Assembly (NCBI RefSeq): GCF_011043775.1
Contig: NZ_JAAKXY010000002.1
Coordinates: 682,001-746,000, forward strand
Direction of reading: 5' to 3'
Source of the DNA: Natronolimnobius sp. AArcel1
GTDB taxonomy: Archaea > Halobacteriota > Halobacteria > Halobacteriales > Natrialbaceae
DNA: 64,000 nucleotides
In this document: positions 43,381-52,479 of the stretch, piece after piece
How positions within the stretch are numbered: the first letter of the stretch is position 1
How the letters are laid out: the number at the start of each line of letters is the position of its first letter
The notes under the pieces: generated by a model
The model's input: the letters and a program-made list of their open reading frames with translations, nothing else
Database searches by the model: none
Told to the model about the DNA's origin: nothing
Translations under genes and position numbers: made by a program

Positions 43381-44967
43381 TCAGTCCTGGCCGTTCAGCG
43401 TGATGTAGTCGACGCCGATGATGCGGTCGTCGTCGTTGAGTTCTGCTTTTGCGCCGTCTGGGACCAATCCGTCGACGTTGTAGACGGTCAGTGCCTCTCC
43501 ACCGATGGTCTCGCGGGCGTTGAACATCCCTGCGATGTTGACGTCGTGTTTGCCCATGACGCTCCCGATGAGACCGATAACGCCCGGCTCGTCCGTGTTG
43601 CGCGTGACGACCATCTTCCCGTGCGGGATCGCATCGACGCGGTAGCCATCGACGCGGACGATTCGTGGGTCGTCGCCCGCAAAGAGTGTTCCTTCGACAG
43701 TGACGGCGTCGTCGTCGTTGCTCACCGTGACCGAGATGAGGCTCTGGAAGTCCTCTGCCTGACGGGTCTTCGATTCGGTCACGTCGACGCCGCGGTCTTC
43801 TGCAATCTGCGGGGCGTTGACGGCGTTGACCTGCCACTCGAGCGGTTCGAAGACGCCCTTGAGCGCCGAGGCGGTGACGAATTCGATGTCCTCGTCGACG
43901 ATGTCACCTTCATAGGTGACTTCGACGTCTTCGATGCGGCCCTCGAGTAGTTGGGCAGCGACCTTGCCAGCGGTATCTGCGATTTCGATGTAGGGTTCGA
44001 CACGTGGGAACGCGCTCTCGTCAATCGACGGCGCGTTGAGTGCGTTCGCGACGGGTTCCTCGAGGAGTGCGGCGTTGACCTGTTCGGCCGTCGAGGTCGC
44101 GACGTTCTCCTGGGCGGCTTCGGTCGATGCGCCGAGGTGAGGTGTGACGATTACGTCGTCTTGGCCGATCAGCGGGGAGTCCTCAGCGAGTGGTTCCTCC
44201 GCGAAAACGTCCAGTGCAGCGCCGGCGACGGTGCCGTCCTCGACTTTCGCCGCGAGCGCGTCTTCTTGGATGATGCCACCGCGGCCGACGTTGACGATGT
44301 AGCCGCCCTCGAGCAGGTCGAGTTCGTCTGCGCCGATCAGGCCCTCGGTTTCGGGAGTCAGTGGCGTGTGAATCGTCAGGAAGTCAGCGGCGTCGAGACA
44401 GTCCTCGAACTCGACGAGTTCCGCGCCGAGGCGGTCGGCGCGCTCCTCGCTGATGTAGGGATCGTAGGCGACGATATCCATGCCCAGCGCGTCGAGTTTC
44501 TTGGCGACCTCCTGGCCGACCCGGCCGAGGCCGACGACGCCAAGCGTCTTGCCGTTGAGTTCTGCGCCGAGATACTCGCTTTTGGCCCACTCGCCGTCTT
44601 TCAGGCGGATGTGTGCCTGCGGGATCGATCGGGCGGTCGCGAACGTCATCGCAACCGTGTGTTCGGCGGCCGCGCGAACGTTACCCTCGGGTGCGTTCGC
44701 GACGATCACGCCCTCGTCGGTCGCCGCGTCGATATCGATGTTGTCGACGCCGATACCCGCTCGGCCGACGATCACCAGTTCCTCGGCCGCTGCGAGCACC
44801 TCTTCGGTGACTTCGGTTCCCGAACGGACGATCAGTCCGTGCGCGTCCGAAACCGCCTCGAGGAGTGCGTCGCCCTCGAGTTCATAGCCCGTTTCGACTT
44901 CGTGGCCGGCGTCTCTGAGTACGTCAAGACCCGCATCCGCGATTGGGTCTGTGACCAGCACCTTCAT
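43381..44967 (-). CDS. serA: D-3-phosphoglycerate dehydrogenase
   Basis: A 528-residue enzyme for the first step of serine synthesis. The NAD-binding loop is GLGRVG (146-151), and the catalytic Arg, Glu and His lie in the D-2-hydroxyacid dehydrogenase core (LTPETEG; VTPHLGAST). An ASB domain (about 315-450) and a C-terminal ACT domain (about 455-528, VTRNTDEPGVIGLIG) for serine feedback complete the long form. Start ATG 44967. Confidence 0.96.
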   Translation of the reverse strand: MKVLVTDPIADAGLDVLRDAGHEVETGYELEGDALLEAVSDAHGLIVRSGTEVTEEVLAAAEELVIVGRAGIGVDNIDIDAATDEGVIVANAPEGNVRAAAEHTVAMTFATARSIPQAHIRLKDGEWAKSEYLGAELNGKTLGVVGLGRVGQEVAKKLDALGMDIVAYDPYISEERADRLGAELVEFEDCLDAADFLTIHTPLTPETEGLIGADELDLLEGGYIVNVGRGGIIQEDALAAKVEDGTVAGAALDVFAEEPLAEDSPLIGQDDVIVTPHLGASTEAAQENVATSTAEQVNAALLEEPVANALNAPSIDESAFPRVEPYIEIADTAGKVAAQLLEGRIEDVEVTYEGDIVDEDIEFVTASALKGVFEPLEWQVNAVNAPQIAEDRGVDVTESKTRQAEDFQSLISVTVSNDDDAVTVEGTLFAGDDPRIVRVDGYRVDAIPHGKMVVTRNTDEPGVIGLIGSVMGKHDVNIAGMFNARETIGGEALTVYNVDGLVPDGAKAELNDDDRIIGVDYITLNGQD

Positions 44968-45126
44968 GCGCGAGTCAATCAGGTCGAGTAGGTAAACCCT
45001 TCCGTTGTGTCCCTGCCTGGCAAAAACTACACACGTTTGGAGTAATTGAGACGAATCCGAGTTACAATTTCGATTAGTGATTCGGTAGCGCTCATGCTCG
45101 CGGCTCGCGCTTGATTCAGTTTCTCC

Positions 45127-46617
45127 TCATTCACTCGCTCGAGGCAATGAAATCGTCACGCGCCCGCCGTGGTCGGCACAGGCAGTATACTCGAGGCTCC
45201 CACCGTAATCCTCGAGGATGAGTTCGACGAGCCAGAGGCCAAGTCCACTGCCGTGGTCGACCTGCGTGACTGGCCGCTCGTTGAACACGCCTGTCTGTTC
45301 CGTCTCGGGAATTCCCGGGCCGTTGTCGACGACGTGGACGGTGACAGGTCCCGAGTCATCGACTTCGAGTTTGACGATCGGTTCGGGGGCATCTGTGTGC
45401 TCGAGTGCGTTCTCGAGAACCTCGCGAAAGACCGTCTCGAGGCGGTCATCAGCAGCAACCTGCGTGTCGACGGCGTCGGGAAGGATGAGCTGGCTCTGTG
45501 GGTGCGCAGCTTGGAGGTCCTCGGCAACGGCAGCGAGGGCGGGCCAGAGCGCGACCGGCCGCGTGGTGGCTTCGTTTTGCAGTGTCGCATCAGCAAGCTC
45601 CTTCGCGCGTTCGTTGAGTTCGGCTAACTCCTCGACGGTCGCGACGATATGGGCTGCGTACTCGAGGTGTTCGCCCTCGAGTTCGCGCTCGAGGGTTTCG
45701 GCGAAGCCGCCGATTACAGTGAGATCATTGCGGAGATTGTGCCGAAGGATACGGTGGAGAACCTGCAGGTGTTGCTCGCGGTTCTTGAGCCCGGTAATGT
45801 CGCGTCCCTCCGGGAGCAGCCAGCGGATGTCGCCGTGGTGGTCCGTCACTGGCCGAATCGAAAAGTCGATAATTGCGGTCCGATCGTTGCCCTGCACGCG
45901 GATTTCATCGCGAATCGAGCCACCGTTTGCGGCTCGTTTGACGCCCTCCTGAACGATTTGTTGCGCTCGCTCGTTCGACTGGAACCACACCGCCTCCCAC
46001 AGTGGCGTGCCGACAATTTCGTCGCGCTCGAGGCCGGCAAACGACAGCGCCGTTTCGTTGGCCTCGATCAGCGTGCCATCTGGCTCGAGGAGGCTGGTGA
46101 ACTGGTAGGTGTTGTTGAAAACGGCCTCGAAGCGCCGTTCACGGAGTTTCTGTTCAGAAATGTCTCGAAAGAGCCCGGTAAACAGTCGTTTGTCCGCTGT
46201 ATCTGGGTGTTCTCTGAGACTGACCAGCACGGGAACCTCGTGGCCGTCTTTGTGTAGTGCGGGGAGTTCGATCCCATCCCAGTTGATGTGTTTGTTTCCC
46301 GTTCGAAGGTACTTCTCGAGGCCGGCAGCGTGGGCTGGCCGGAGCCGCTTTGGGATCAGGCTGAGTTTCGAACTGCCAATCAACTCTTCGGGTGCGTAGC
46401 CAAGCAGTTCTTCGATCGCCGGGTTCGCAAAGACAATTGTGCTGTTTTCGTCGATCGTCAGCACGCCCTCGGAGGTGTTTGCGACAAGCCGTCGAAAGAA
46501 CCCGTCGTTGTCGTGGGGCTCGAGCGGGGAGGCGACCTCGTCGCCAGCGAGTTCGTCGGCAGTGTCTCCGTCGCCGTCTCCCGACTCCGACGGTCGCCCC
46601 GGCTCGTCATCTGACAC
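45127..46617 (-). CDS. PAS-domain sensor histidine kinase
   Basis: A 496-residue soluble kinase (from GTG 46617). Two PAS domains (about 30-150, VLTIDENSTIVFANPAIEE; and about 155-275, LIEANETALSFAGLERDE) precede a dimerisation/phosphoacceptor helix RILRHNLRNDLTVIGGFA with the His and an ATPase domain (about 385-496) with N, G1 (VDNGPGIP) and G2 (GSGLGLWLVE) boxes. It has no membrane segment. No response regulator lies nearby, as is common in haloarchaea. The frame is open upstream to 46797, but that part is not PAS-like. Confidence 0.9.
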   Translation of the reverse strand: MSDDEPGRPSESGDGDGDTADELAGDEVASPLEPHDNDGFFRRLVANTSEGVLTIDENSTIVFANPAIEELLGYAPEELIGSSKLSLIPKRLRPAHAAGLEKYLRTGNKHINWDGIELPALHKDGHEVPVLVSLREHPDTADKRLFTGLFRDISEQKLRERRFEAVFNNTYQFTSLLEPDGTLIEANETALSFAGLERDEIVGTPLWEAVWFQSNERAQQIVQEGVKRAANGGSIRDEIRVQGNDRTAIIDFSIRPVTDHHGDIRWLLPEGRDITGLKNREQHLQVLHRILRHNLRNDLTVIGGFAETLERELEGEHLEYAAHIVATVEELAELNERAKELADATLQNEATTRPVALWPALAAVAEDLQAAHPQSQLILPDAVDTQVAADDRLETVFREVLENALEHTDAPEPIVKLEVDDSGPVTVHVVDNGPGIPETEQTGVFNERPVTQVDHGSGLGLWLVELILEDYGGSLEYTACADHGGRVTISLPRASE

Positions 46618-46803
46618 AAACGAAGACAGACACCGTTTCTGTATAGAAGTTCCGACTTTCCGTCGACAATTAAATAAAAGTTGATTGTCATTCGTGCAAT
46701 TTCTTCTCAGATATCCAATTATGTGGCCACGTTGAGTTGTCGACGATTGCTGCGTCAACACTGCGGCAAAAGACCTATCGCTCCGACGGACAACCACACA
46801 GGT

Positions 46804-47178
46804 ATGGACGACGCCGTTGCAGTCGATTTCGGCGAGGACGGACTCGTTCCCGCCGTTGCACAGGACGCCCAGACGGGTGACATCCTTATGCTCGCGTACG
46901 TCTCACCGGAGGCCTTAGAACGGACCCGCGACACCGGGCGCGCTCACTACTACTCCCGAAGCCGTGACGAACTCTGGGAGAAAGGCGCAACCAGCGGCCA
47001 TACACAGGCCGTCGAGGAGATTCGAGTCGACTGTGACGCCGACACGCTGCTGTACGTCGTCGAGCAGGAGGCCGGCGCCTGCCACACGGGCCATCGGTCC
47101 TGTTTCTACCGAACGCTCGAGGGCGAGAACGTCGGCGAGCAAGTGTTCGACCCTGATGCCGTCTACGACGACGAATGA
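46804..47178 (+). CDS. hisI: Phosphoribosyl-AMP cyclohydrolase
   Basis: A 124-residue HisI, opening the purine ring of PR-AMP in histidine synthesis. Zinc and Mg2+ ligands are visible in [16 protein letters not shown] and [13 protein letters not shown], and the start has [12 protein letters not shown] followed by [13 protein letters not shown]. The separate HisE is not present here. The stop overlaps the ATG of the next gene by four bases, so the two are co-translated. Confidence 0.95.
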   Translation: MDDAVAVDFGEDGLVPAVAQDAQTGDILMLAYVSPEALERTRDTGRAHYYSRSRDELWEKGATSGHTQAVEEIRVDCDADTLLYVVEQEAGACHTGHRSCFYRTLEGENVGEQVFDPDAVYDDE

Positions 47179-48338
47179 GTCACTCTGCCCACTCGAGCGC
47201 CGCTGACGATCACTCGCAATCGCCACTCGAGGCACTCGAGGCCGCCCGCGATCGCTTTGATCAGGCCCAACAGCGCATCGACGCGCAGGGTGAAGAAACC
47301 GTCGAGCAGGCGGCTACTGCCTACCGCAACGCAACGACACTGCTCGAGCGGTACGTCGACCGAGCGACCGGCACCGGCCGGGAGAACTTCAAGGCCTACG
47401 TCGAACTCGAGGGGCAGTTCGCCACACTCGTCGAGAACCTGCCTGACGACCTCCGCCAGCGCGAGGCCTTCGAGGACGCCCTCGACGCGATCGACAAGCG
47501 CCGACTCAGCGAATCCGACTTCGAGACGGCCCACGCAAAACTCGAGCCAGCAGAACGCTACGACGACTTACTCACCGAACGTGAAGACGCACGCGAGGAA
47601 CTCGAGAACGCCCGGACTGCGGCTGGAGCGCGACTCCGTGAGATCGACGACGAACTCGCAGACCACGAACGCCTGCTCGAGCTCGCGAACGCGGACCTCG
47701 ATGCGCCAGTTGAACGCCTGCGTGAGCCACTCGAGGCGTACAACGACGCCATCCGCGAAGCCGTCGAAACCTACCGACTCGAGGCGTCCGCCCGCGAGGT
47801 GTTCGCACTGCTCGAGCGCAGTCGGTGGTACCCATTCATCAATTACGAACAGCCGCCCGAAGACCTTCGAACGTACGTCACCGACGACCCAGCAGGCGAG
47901 TACACGATTCCCGAGTTGCTCGAGTACGCTGAGTACTCCCGGTCGAAACTGGATCACTACGTCGACGATGCGGACCTCCTGAAACGCCGTGTGGCGACCC
48001 AGCGAACGTATCTCGATAATATTGATGCTGAGGCGCTGCTGCTCGAGTGGCCGCCGGGGCCGGCGGGTGAACTCCGACAGCGCGTCCGCGAGTATCGCCC
48101 GTTCGTCGAGCGAATCGCTGGCGAAGAAGGGGTTGTTGCACTCCGAAACGTCCGCGCGCTCATCGACGACCCAGATATTGATTACGACCGCCTCCAGACG
48201 GCCGCCCAGGCAGTTGCCCAACTCACACCCGAAGAGCGCAAGCGACTGGCCAGTGGGCAAATTGCGGACGAACTCGAGGCGCTGCGCGAGGAACGTGCCC
48301 AACTCGAGGCCGCGCTCGAAGTAGACGACCCGGTCTGA
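47175..48338 (+). CDS. Coiled-coil protein co-transcribed with hisI (DUF7118-like)
   Basis: A 387-residue acidic, largely alpha-helical protein. Coiled-coil-like stretches lie at about 15-60, 120-165 and 360-385 ([17 protein letters not shown]). A more globular mid section (about 200-330) contains [17 protein letters not shown]. It resembles a haloarchaeal family of unknown function (possibly DUF7118). The four-base overlap with hisI implies co-expression but not necessarily a histidine role. Confidence 0.75.
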   Translation: MSHSAHSSAADDHSQSPLEALEAARDRFDQAQQRIDAQGEETVEQAATAYRNATTLLERYVDRATGTGRENFKAYVELEGQFATLVENLPDDLRQREAFEDALDAIDKRRLSESDFETAHAKLEPAERYDDLLTEREDAREELENARTAAGARLREIDDELADHERLLELANADLDAPVERLREPLEAYNDAIREAVETYRLEASAREVFALLERSRWYPFINYEQPPEDLRTYVTDDPAGEYTIPELLEYAEYSRSKLDHYVDDADLLKRRVATQRTYLDNIDAEALLLEWPPGPAGELRQRVREYRPFVERIAGEEGVVALRNVRALIDDPDIDYDRLQTAAQAVAQLTPEERKRLASGQIADELEALREERAQLEAALEVDDPV

Positions 48339-48429
48339 GCGACCGTTTCGAGTGCTAGTCTCACGCACGGTTAGCGGTTTTTGCCGTTACTGAGACGCAT
48401 ATGTGGCTCGAGTAGTATGCATACTAAAC

Positions 48430-49770
48430 ATGAGCGACGACGCGAGCGACGCGAGCGAGGAGTCGGACTGTTCCGAGCGCGGGCTCGGAACACGAAGCGT
48501 CCACGCCGGCCAATCGCCGGACCCGGAGACGGGCGCGATGGCCCCGCCGATCTACCAGACGACCTCCTACGTGTTCGACGACGCCGATACGGCTGCGGAT
48601 CTCTACGCGCTCGAGGCTGAGGGCTACATCTATTCTCGAATCGCGAACCCGACGGTGACCACGCTCGAGGATCGCCTCGCCGCGCTCGAGGGCGGCGCGG
48701 GCGCGGTCGCAACGGCCAGTGGGATGGCTGCACTCGACTCCGCAACGCTCGTCCTCGCCGAGGCGGGCGACAACGTGGTCTGTTCGACGGACACCTACGG
48801 CGGGACGACCGCGTACTTCTCGAAAACGGCGAGCCGACGGGATATCGAGACGAAATTTGTGCCGACACTCGAGTACGACGCCTACGCCGAGGCTATCGAC
48901 GAGGACACCGCGTTCGTCCACGTTGAGACGATTGGCAACCCCTCGCTCGTGACGCCGGATTTCGAGCGCGTCGCCGAGATCGCCCACGACAACGGCGTGC
49001 CGCTCGTCGTCGACAACACGTTCGCGACACCCGCGCTTTGTCGCCCGCTCGAGCACGGAGCCGACATTGTCTGGGAATCGACGACGAAGTGGCTCCACGG
49101 CTCTGGGACGACGGTCGGCGGCGTGCTCATCGACGGCGGCGACTTCGACTGGGGCGCACATGGATACGACGAAATCGCCGGCCCGAACCACGCCTACCAC
49201 GATGTTGACTTCTCGCGAGACTTTGCCGACGCCCCCTTTGCTGCAACCGTTCGCTTTCGCTCGCTGCGCAGTCTTGGCAACCAGCAATCACCGTTCGACG
49301 CCTGGCAAACCCTGCAGGGCCTCGAGTCAATGCCGCTTCGCGTCGACAAACACTGCGAGAACGCCTCTATCGTCGCCGACTACCTCACGGACCACGAGGA
49401 CGTTGCCTGGGTCACAAACCCCGGCCTCGAGTCCCATCCGACCCACGAGAACGCGACGCGCTATCTCGAGGACTACGGCGGAATGGTTACGTTTGGCCTG
49501 AAAGGGGGGTACGAGGCGGGCAAGACCTTCTGCGAGGAAGTCGAGGTCGCCCAGTTCCTCGCGAACATCGGCGACGCAAAGACGCTCGTCATCCACCCTG
49601 CGAGTACGACCCACGGACAGCTTACCCCTACAGAGCGCGAAGAAGCCGGTGTGACTGAGGATCTGATCCGGATGTCCGTCGGCATCGAAGACCCCACGGA
49701 CATTCTGGCCGACCTCGAGCAAGCCATCGACGCGGCGACACGCGCGTGTCGGGAGGGCGAGACACGATGA
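48430..49770 (+). CDS. metY: O-acetylhomoserine sulfhydrylase / Cys-Met metabolism PLP enzyme
   Basis: A 446-residue PLP enzyme that makes homocysteine from O-acetylhomoserine and sulfide. The PLP Lys is Lys220 in [26 protein letters not shown] and [11 protein letters not shown] are further family motifs, and the C-terminus has HPASTTHGQ. The next gene, metX, supplies the O-acetylhomoserine and overlaps it by four bases, which supports the assignment over methionine gamma-lyase. Confidence 0.92.
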   Translation: MSDDASDASEESDCSERGLGTRSVHAGQSPDPETGAMAPPIYQTTSYVFDDADTAADLYALEAEGYIYSRIANPTVTTLEDRLAALEGGAGAVATASGMAALDSATLVLAEAGDNVVCSTDTYGGTTAYFSKTASRRDIETKFVPTLEYDAYAEAIDEDTAFVHVETIGNPSLVTPDFERVAEIAHDNGVPLVVDNTFATPALCRPLEHGADIVWESTTKWLHGSGTTVGGVLIDGGDFDWGAHGYDEIAGPNHAYHDVDFSRDFADAPFAATVRFRSLRSLGNQQSPFDAWQTLQGLESMPLRVDKHCENASIVADYLTDHEDVAWVTNPGLESHPTHENATRYLEDYGGMVTFGLKGGYEAGKTFCEEVEVAQFLANIGDAKTLVIHPASTTHGQLTPTEREEAGVTEDLIRMSVGIEDPTDILADLEQAIDAATRACREGETR

Positions 49771-50969
49771 CGACCCAGGACACAGCCGACCTCGGCGAGT
49801 TTCAGTTTCTCTCCGGAGAGACCATTCCGAGCCTCGAGGTCGCCTACGAGACCTACGGCGACTTTACGGGCGATAATGCCGTCCTCATCTGTCACGCGTT
49901 GACTGGCAGTTCCCACGTGGCGCGCCGACCCGACGCAGGCGACGAAACAGCGGGTCAGGCCCGCGCATGGTGGGGCGACGTCGTCGGCCCTGGGAAAGCC
50001 ATCGACACCACCGAGTATTACGTCGTCTGTGCGAACGTCCCCGGCTCTTGCTACGGAACCACGGGTCCCTCGAGCGAGAACCCCGAGACTGGCGAGCCTT
50101 ACGGGACGGATTTCCCACCCGTCACCGTCGGCGATTGGACCCGCGCCCAGCGGAAACTGCTCGACGAACTCGGTGTCGGGCGTCTGCACGCACTCATCGG
50201 CGGCAGCGTCGGCGGGATGAACGTCTTAGACTGGTTGCGCCGCTATCCCGACGACATCGGGCGGGCGGGCGTCGTCGCCGCTGCTGGCCGACTCGACGCA
50301 CAGGTGCTTGCACTCGATACGGTCGCCCGGCGAGCGATCACGAGCGATCCGAACTGGAACGGCGGCCACTACTACGGCGGCCCCGAACCCGAAGACGGCC
50401 TCGCTCGAGCCCGCCAGATCGGCCACATCATGTACCTCTCGAAGGCCTCGATGAGCCGCAAGTTCGGCCGTCGCTCGGCGGGCCGCGAAACAGTGCATGA
50501 GACCTCGCCGGACCCCGCAGCCGCCTTCTTCCCCTACAGGGAGGTCGAATCGTATCTCGACTATCAGGCCGACAAGTTCGTCGACCGCTTCGACGCCAAC
50601 AGCTACCTCTACATGACCCGCGCGATGGACGACTTCGACCTCTCGGCGGGCTACGAGGGCGACGCCGACGCGCTTGCCGCCTTCGAGGGCGACCTCCTGC
50701 TCCTCTCGTTTACCGGCGACTGGCACTTTACCGTCGAGCAGTCCGAGGCGCTTGCCGAGGCTGCCCGCGAAGCCAACGTCGACGTTGCCCACCACATTGT
50801 CGACTCCGACCACGGCCACGACGCATTCCTCGTCGAACCCGAAAAGGTCGGCCCGCCGCTGTCAGCACTGCTCGAGGAGGGCCTCACGGGACGCCTCATC
50901 ACGGACACTGACGACGAAGACGATACGGACTCGTTCGCGCCAGTCCACACGAGTCTCTTTTCGGATTAG
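49767..50969 (+). CDS. metX: Homoserine O-acetyltransferase
   Basis: A 400-residue alpha/beta hydrolase-fold acyltransferase that activates homoserine with acetyl-CoA. The nucleophile Ser147 is in GGSVGGMN. The Asp is in [11 protein letters not shown] and the His is in [16 protein letters not shown] and [13 protein letters not shown] form the oxyanion region. Its ATG lies within the end of metY (ATGA overlap), so metY-metX is one operon. The C-terminus carries a halophilic acidic tail. Confidence 0.95.
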   Translation: MTTQDTADLGEFQFLSGETIPSLEVAYETYGDFTGDNAVLICHALTGSSHVARRPDAGDETAGQARAWWGDVVGPGKAIDTTEYYVVCANVPGSCYGTTGPSSENPETGEPYGTDFPPVTVGDWTRAQRKLLDELGVGRLHALIGGSVGGMNVLDWLRRYPDDIGRAGVVAAAGRLDAQVLALDTVARRAITSDPNWNGGHYYGGPEPEDGLARARQIGHIMYLSKASMSRKFGRRSAGRETVHETSPDPAAAFFPYREVESYLDYQADKFVDRFDANSYLYMTRAMDDFDLSAGYEGDADALAAFEGDLLLLSFTGDWHFTVEQSEALAEAAREANVDVAHHIVDSDHGHDAFLVEPEKVGPPLSALLEEGLTGRLITDTDDEDDTDSFAPVHTSLFSD

Positions 50970-50974
50970 GCACC

Positions 50975-51661
50975 TCAGCCGAATCCAAGCAGTGAGCGAA
51001 GCGTTCGCGTCCGCACGCCACATTCGTCCGCAAACTCGCAGTGTTCACATTTCGAGCGGTTGCTGGTGCGAGCCGGCGGGCCATCCATCCCGCGTACCGT
51101 TCGGAGCGCCCGCCGGTAGCGAGCTTTCCGCCGTGTCGTCAACGTAATCGAGCGAATCACGCCGTAGGCCGGATACTCGAGCCAGGCGCGTTCGATGGGC
51201 GTCTCGTGTTCCCAGCCGAGTGCCTTCGCGGCCGCGACGGCCTGTACTGACTGGGGCTCCCAGACGCCCTGTTCCGGCGGTTTCCCTGTCGAGACGAGCA
51301 CCGGCTCGAGTGGGTCTGCAAGGACCTTGTGGACGATGCCACGGCAGTCGCGGCCGGTGAGCAGCGTGTTTCGCACTTCTGGATCACAGAGTCGTTCCCA
51401 CTGTCCATCCGCTTGCAGCCGGTCGCGCGTCGTCTCGAGTCGGCGCTGATAGGCGGCTGGCTCGAGCGCGAACGGTTCCTCGGCAAGCGTCTCGAGGTCG
51501 GCCTCGAGGAGATCGGCATAGCGACTCGAGAGTGCACGGATGGACTCAACCGATGGCGGTGGCTCGCGGTCGTCCTGATCCTGTCGGCGCTGATAGTAGC
51601 ACTTACGCGGACAGTAGGCGGCAGTTCGCAGGTCGCTGAACGCAACCAGTTGGCGAGACAT
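50975..51661 (-). CDS. Orphan Cas4-like Fe-S protein
   Basis: A 228-residue protein resembling Cas4/Dna2-type PD-(D/E)xK nucleases. The Fe-S Cys set is present: Cys17 (AAYCPRKC; Cys21 also) and Cys205, Cys208, Cys214 near the C-terminus. The nuclease core is degraded: the usual GxxD is GIVHKV and the ExK strand is VLVSTGKPP. GVWEPQSVQAVAAAKAL replaces the Q-motif region. There is no CRISPR array or other cas gene here. It may bind DNA or an Fe-S partner without cutting. Convergent with metX. Confidence 0.7.
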   Translation of the reverse strand: MSRQLVAFSDLRTAAYCPRKCYYQRRQDQDDREPPPSVESIRALSSRYADLLEADLETLAEEPFALEPAAYQRRLETTRDRLQADGQWERLCDPEVRNTLLTGRDCRGIVHKVLADPLEPVLVSTGKPPEQGVWEPQSVQAVAAAKALGWEHETPIERAWLEYPAYGVIRSITLTTRRKARYRRALRTVRGMDGPPARTSNRSKCEHCEFADECGVRTRTLRSLLGFG

Positions 51662-51708
51662 GCCGTGGTTGGCCGCGCCTTCCGATAAGAAGTCTCGGCT
51701 CCCTCAAC

Positions 51709-52299
51709 CTAGAAGTCGACGTCAGTCTCCATCCCTTCGGTCGCGTCCTCGAGGCCGTCCTCGCGAACGTCAGTCGTCATCTGCGCGGAGAGGTCGGCGT
51801 CCGCGAGGATGCTGTCGAACTCGTCGCGGTAGCGGTCGTTTGCGGTTCGGGATTCGTCCTCGGCGACGGCGACACGGCGGTAGCGCCGAATGTCGGCTTC
51901 GCTCACGTCGTACTCCGTCGCGAGCGTCGCGTTGTCTTCCTCGCGGTTGCGGATCGCCGCGAGGTCGACCTCGTCGGCGTCATCGTTACTAACGAGGTGT
52001 AACGACATGCGGGCCTCAAAGACCTCGTCGGGTTCGACACCGAGATCGGCTGCGATTTCCTCGTCGTATTCGTCTTCGTAGAACGACTCTGCGACAATGC
52101 TGAGCTCGTCAGTCGAAAGGTCCGTCTCGAATTCGTAGCGCTCTTGCATCTGCGTGATCACGTTCTCGAGGCGTTCCTTGACCGTCCGGTCATCGCGCTC
52201 GAGTGATCCGCGCGTGTCTTCCTGTGACTGGGTGACGGTTTCCTCGCCGTCGGTGACGTCGGTGAAGATATCCCGAAGCTCCTCGGTTTTTTCGTTCAT
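51709..52299 (-). CDS. Haloarchaeal conserved protein (Cmi4-like)
   Basis: A 196-residue very acidic soluble protein, MNEKTEELRDIFTDVTDGEE at the start, which I recognise as the haloarchaeal family named conditioned medium-induced protein 4. It is predicted alpha-helical. The stretches EIAADLGVEPDEVFEARM and LATEYDVSEADIRRYRRV look like two helix-turn-helix units, so DNA binding is plausible. The name reflects induction in conditioned medium in other haloarchaea; the function is not known. Confidence 0.78.
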   Translation of the reverse strand: MNEKTEELRDIFTDVTDGEETVTQSQEDTRGSLERDDRTVKERLENVITQMQERYEFETDLSTDELSIVAESFYEDEYDEEIAADLGVEPDEVFEARMSLHLVSNDDADEVDLAAIRNREEDNATLATEYDVSEADIRRYRRVAVAEDESRTANDRYRDEFDSILADADLSAQMTTDVREDGLEDATEGMETDVDF

Positions 52300-52479
52300 G
52301 AGTGGACACTCCCGATGGGTGGCTATTTAAGCCTGTTGCCAGCTAACGTTGGGAGTTCTGGGAGTCTCCGTGAACGACAGTAAACGAGAACTTAGTTTTC
52401 TATTTTCGCAAGACTGCGTCGGGGTATGGTATGTCATCAGGGGGCAAGAATTAAGGTCACGCCTTCCGCGTGGTTGAAC

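Noticed and set aside
50975-51661. Cas4-like gene as evidence of a CRISPR-Cas locus
   Set aside because: No repeats or other cas genes in the window; it is an orphan.
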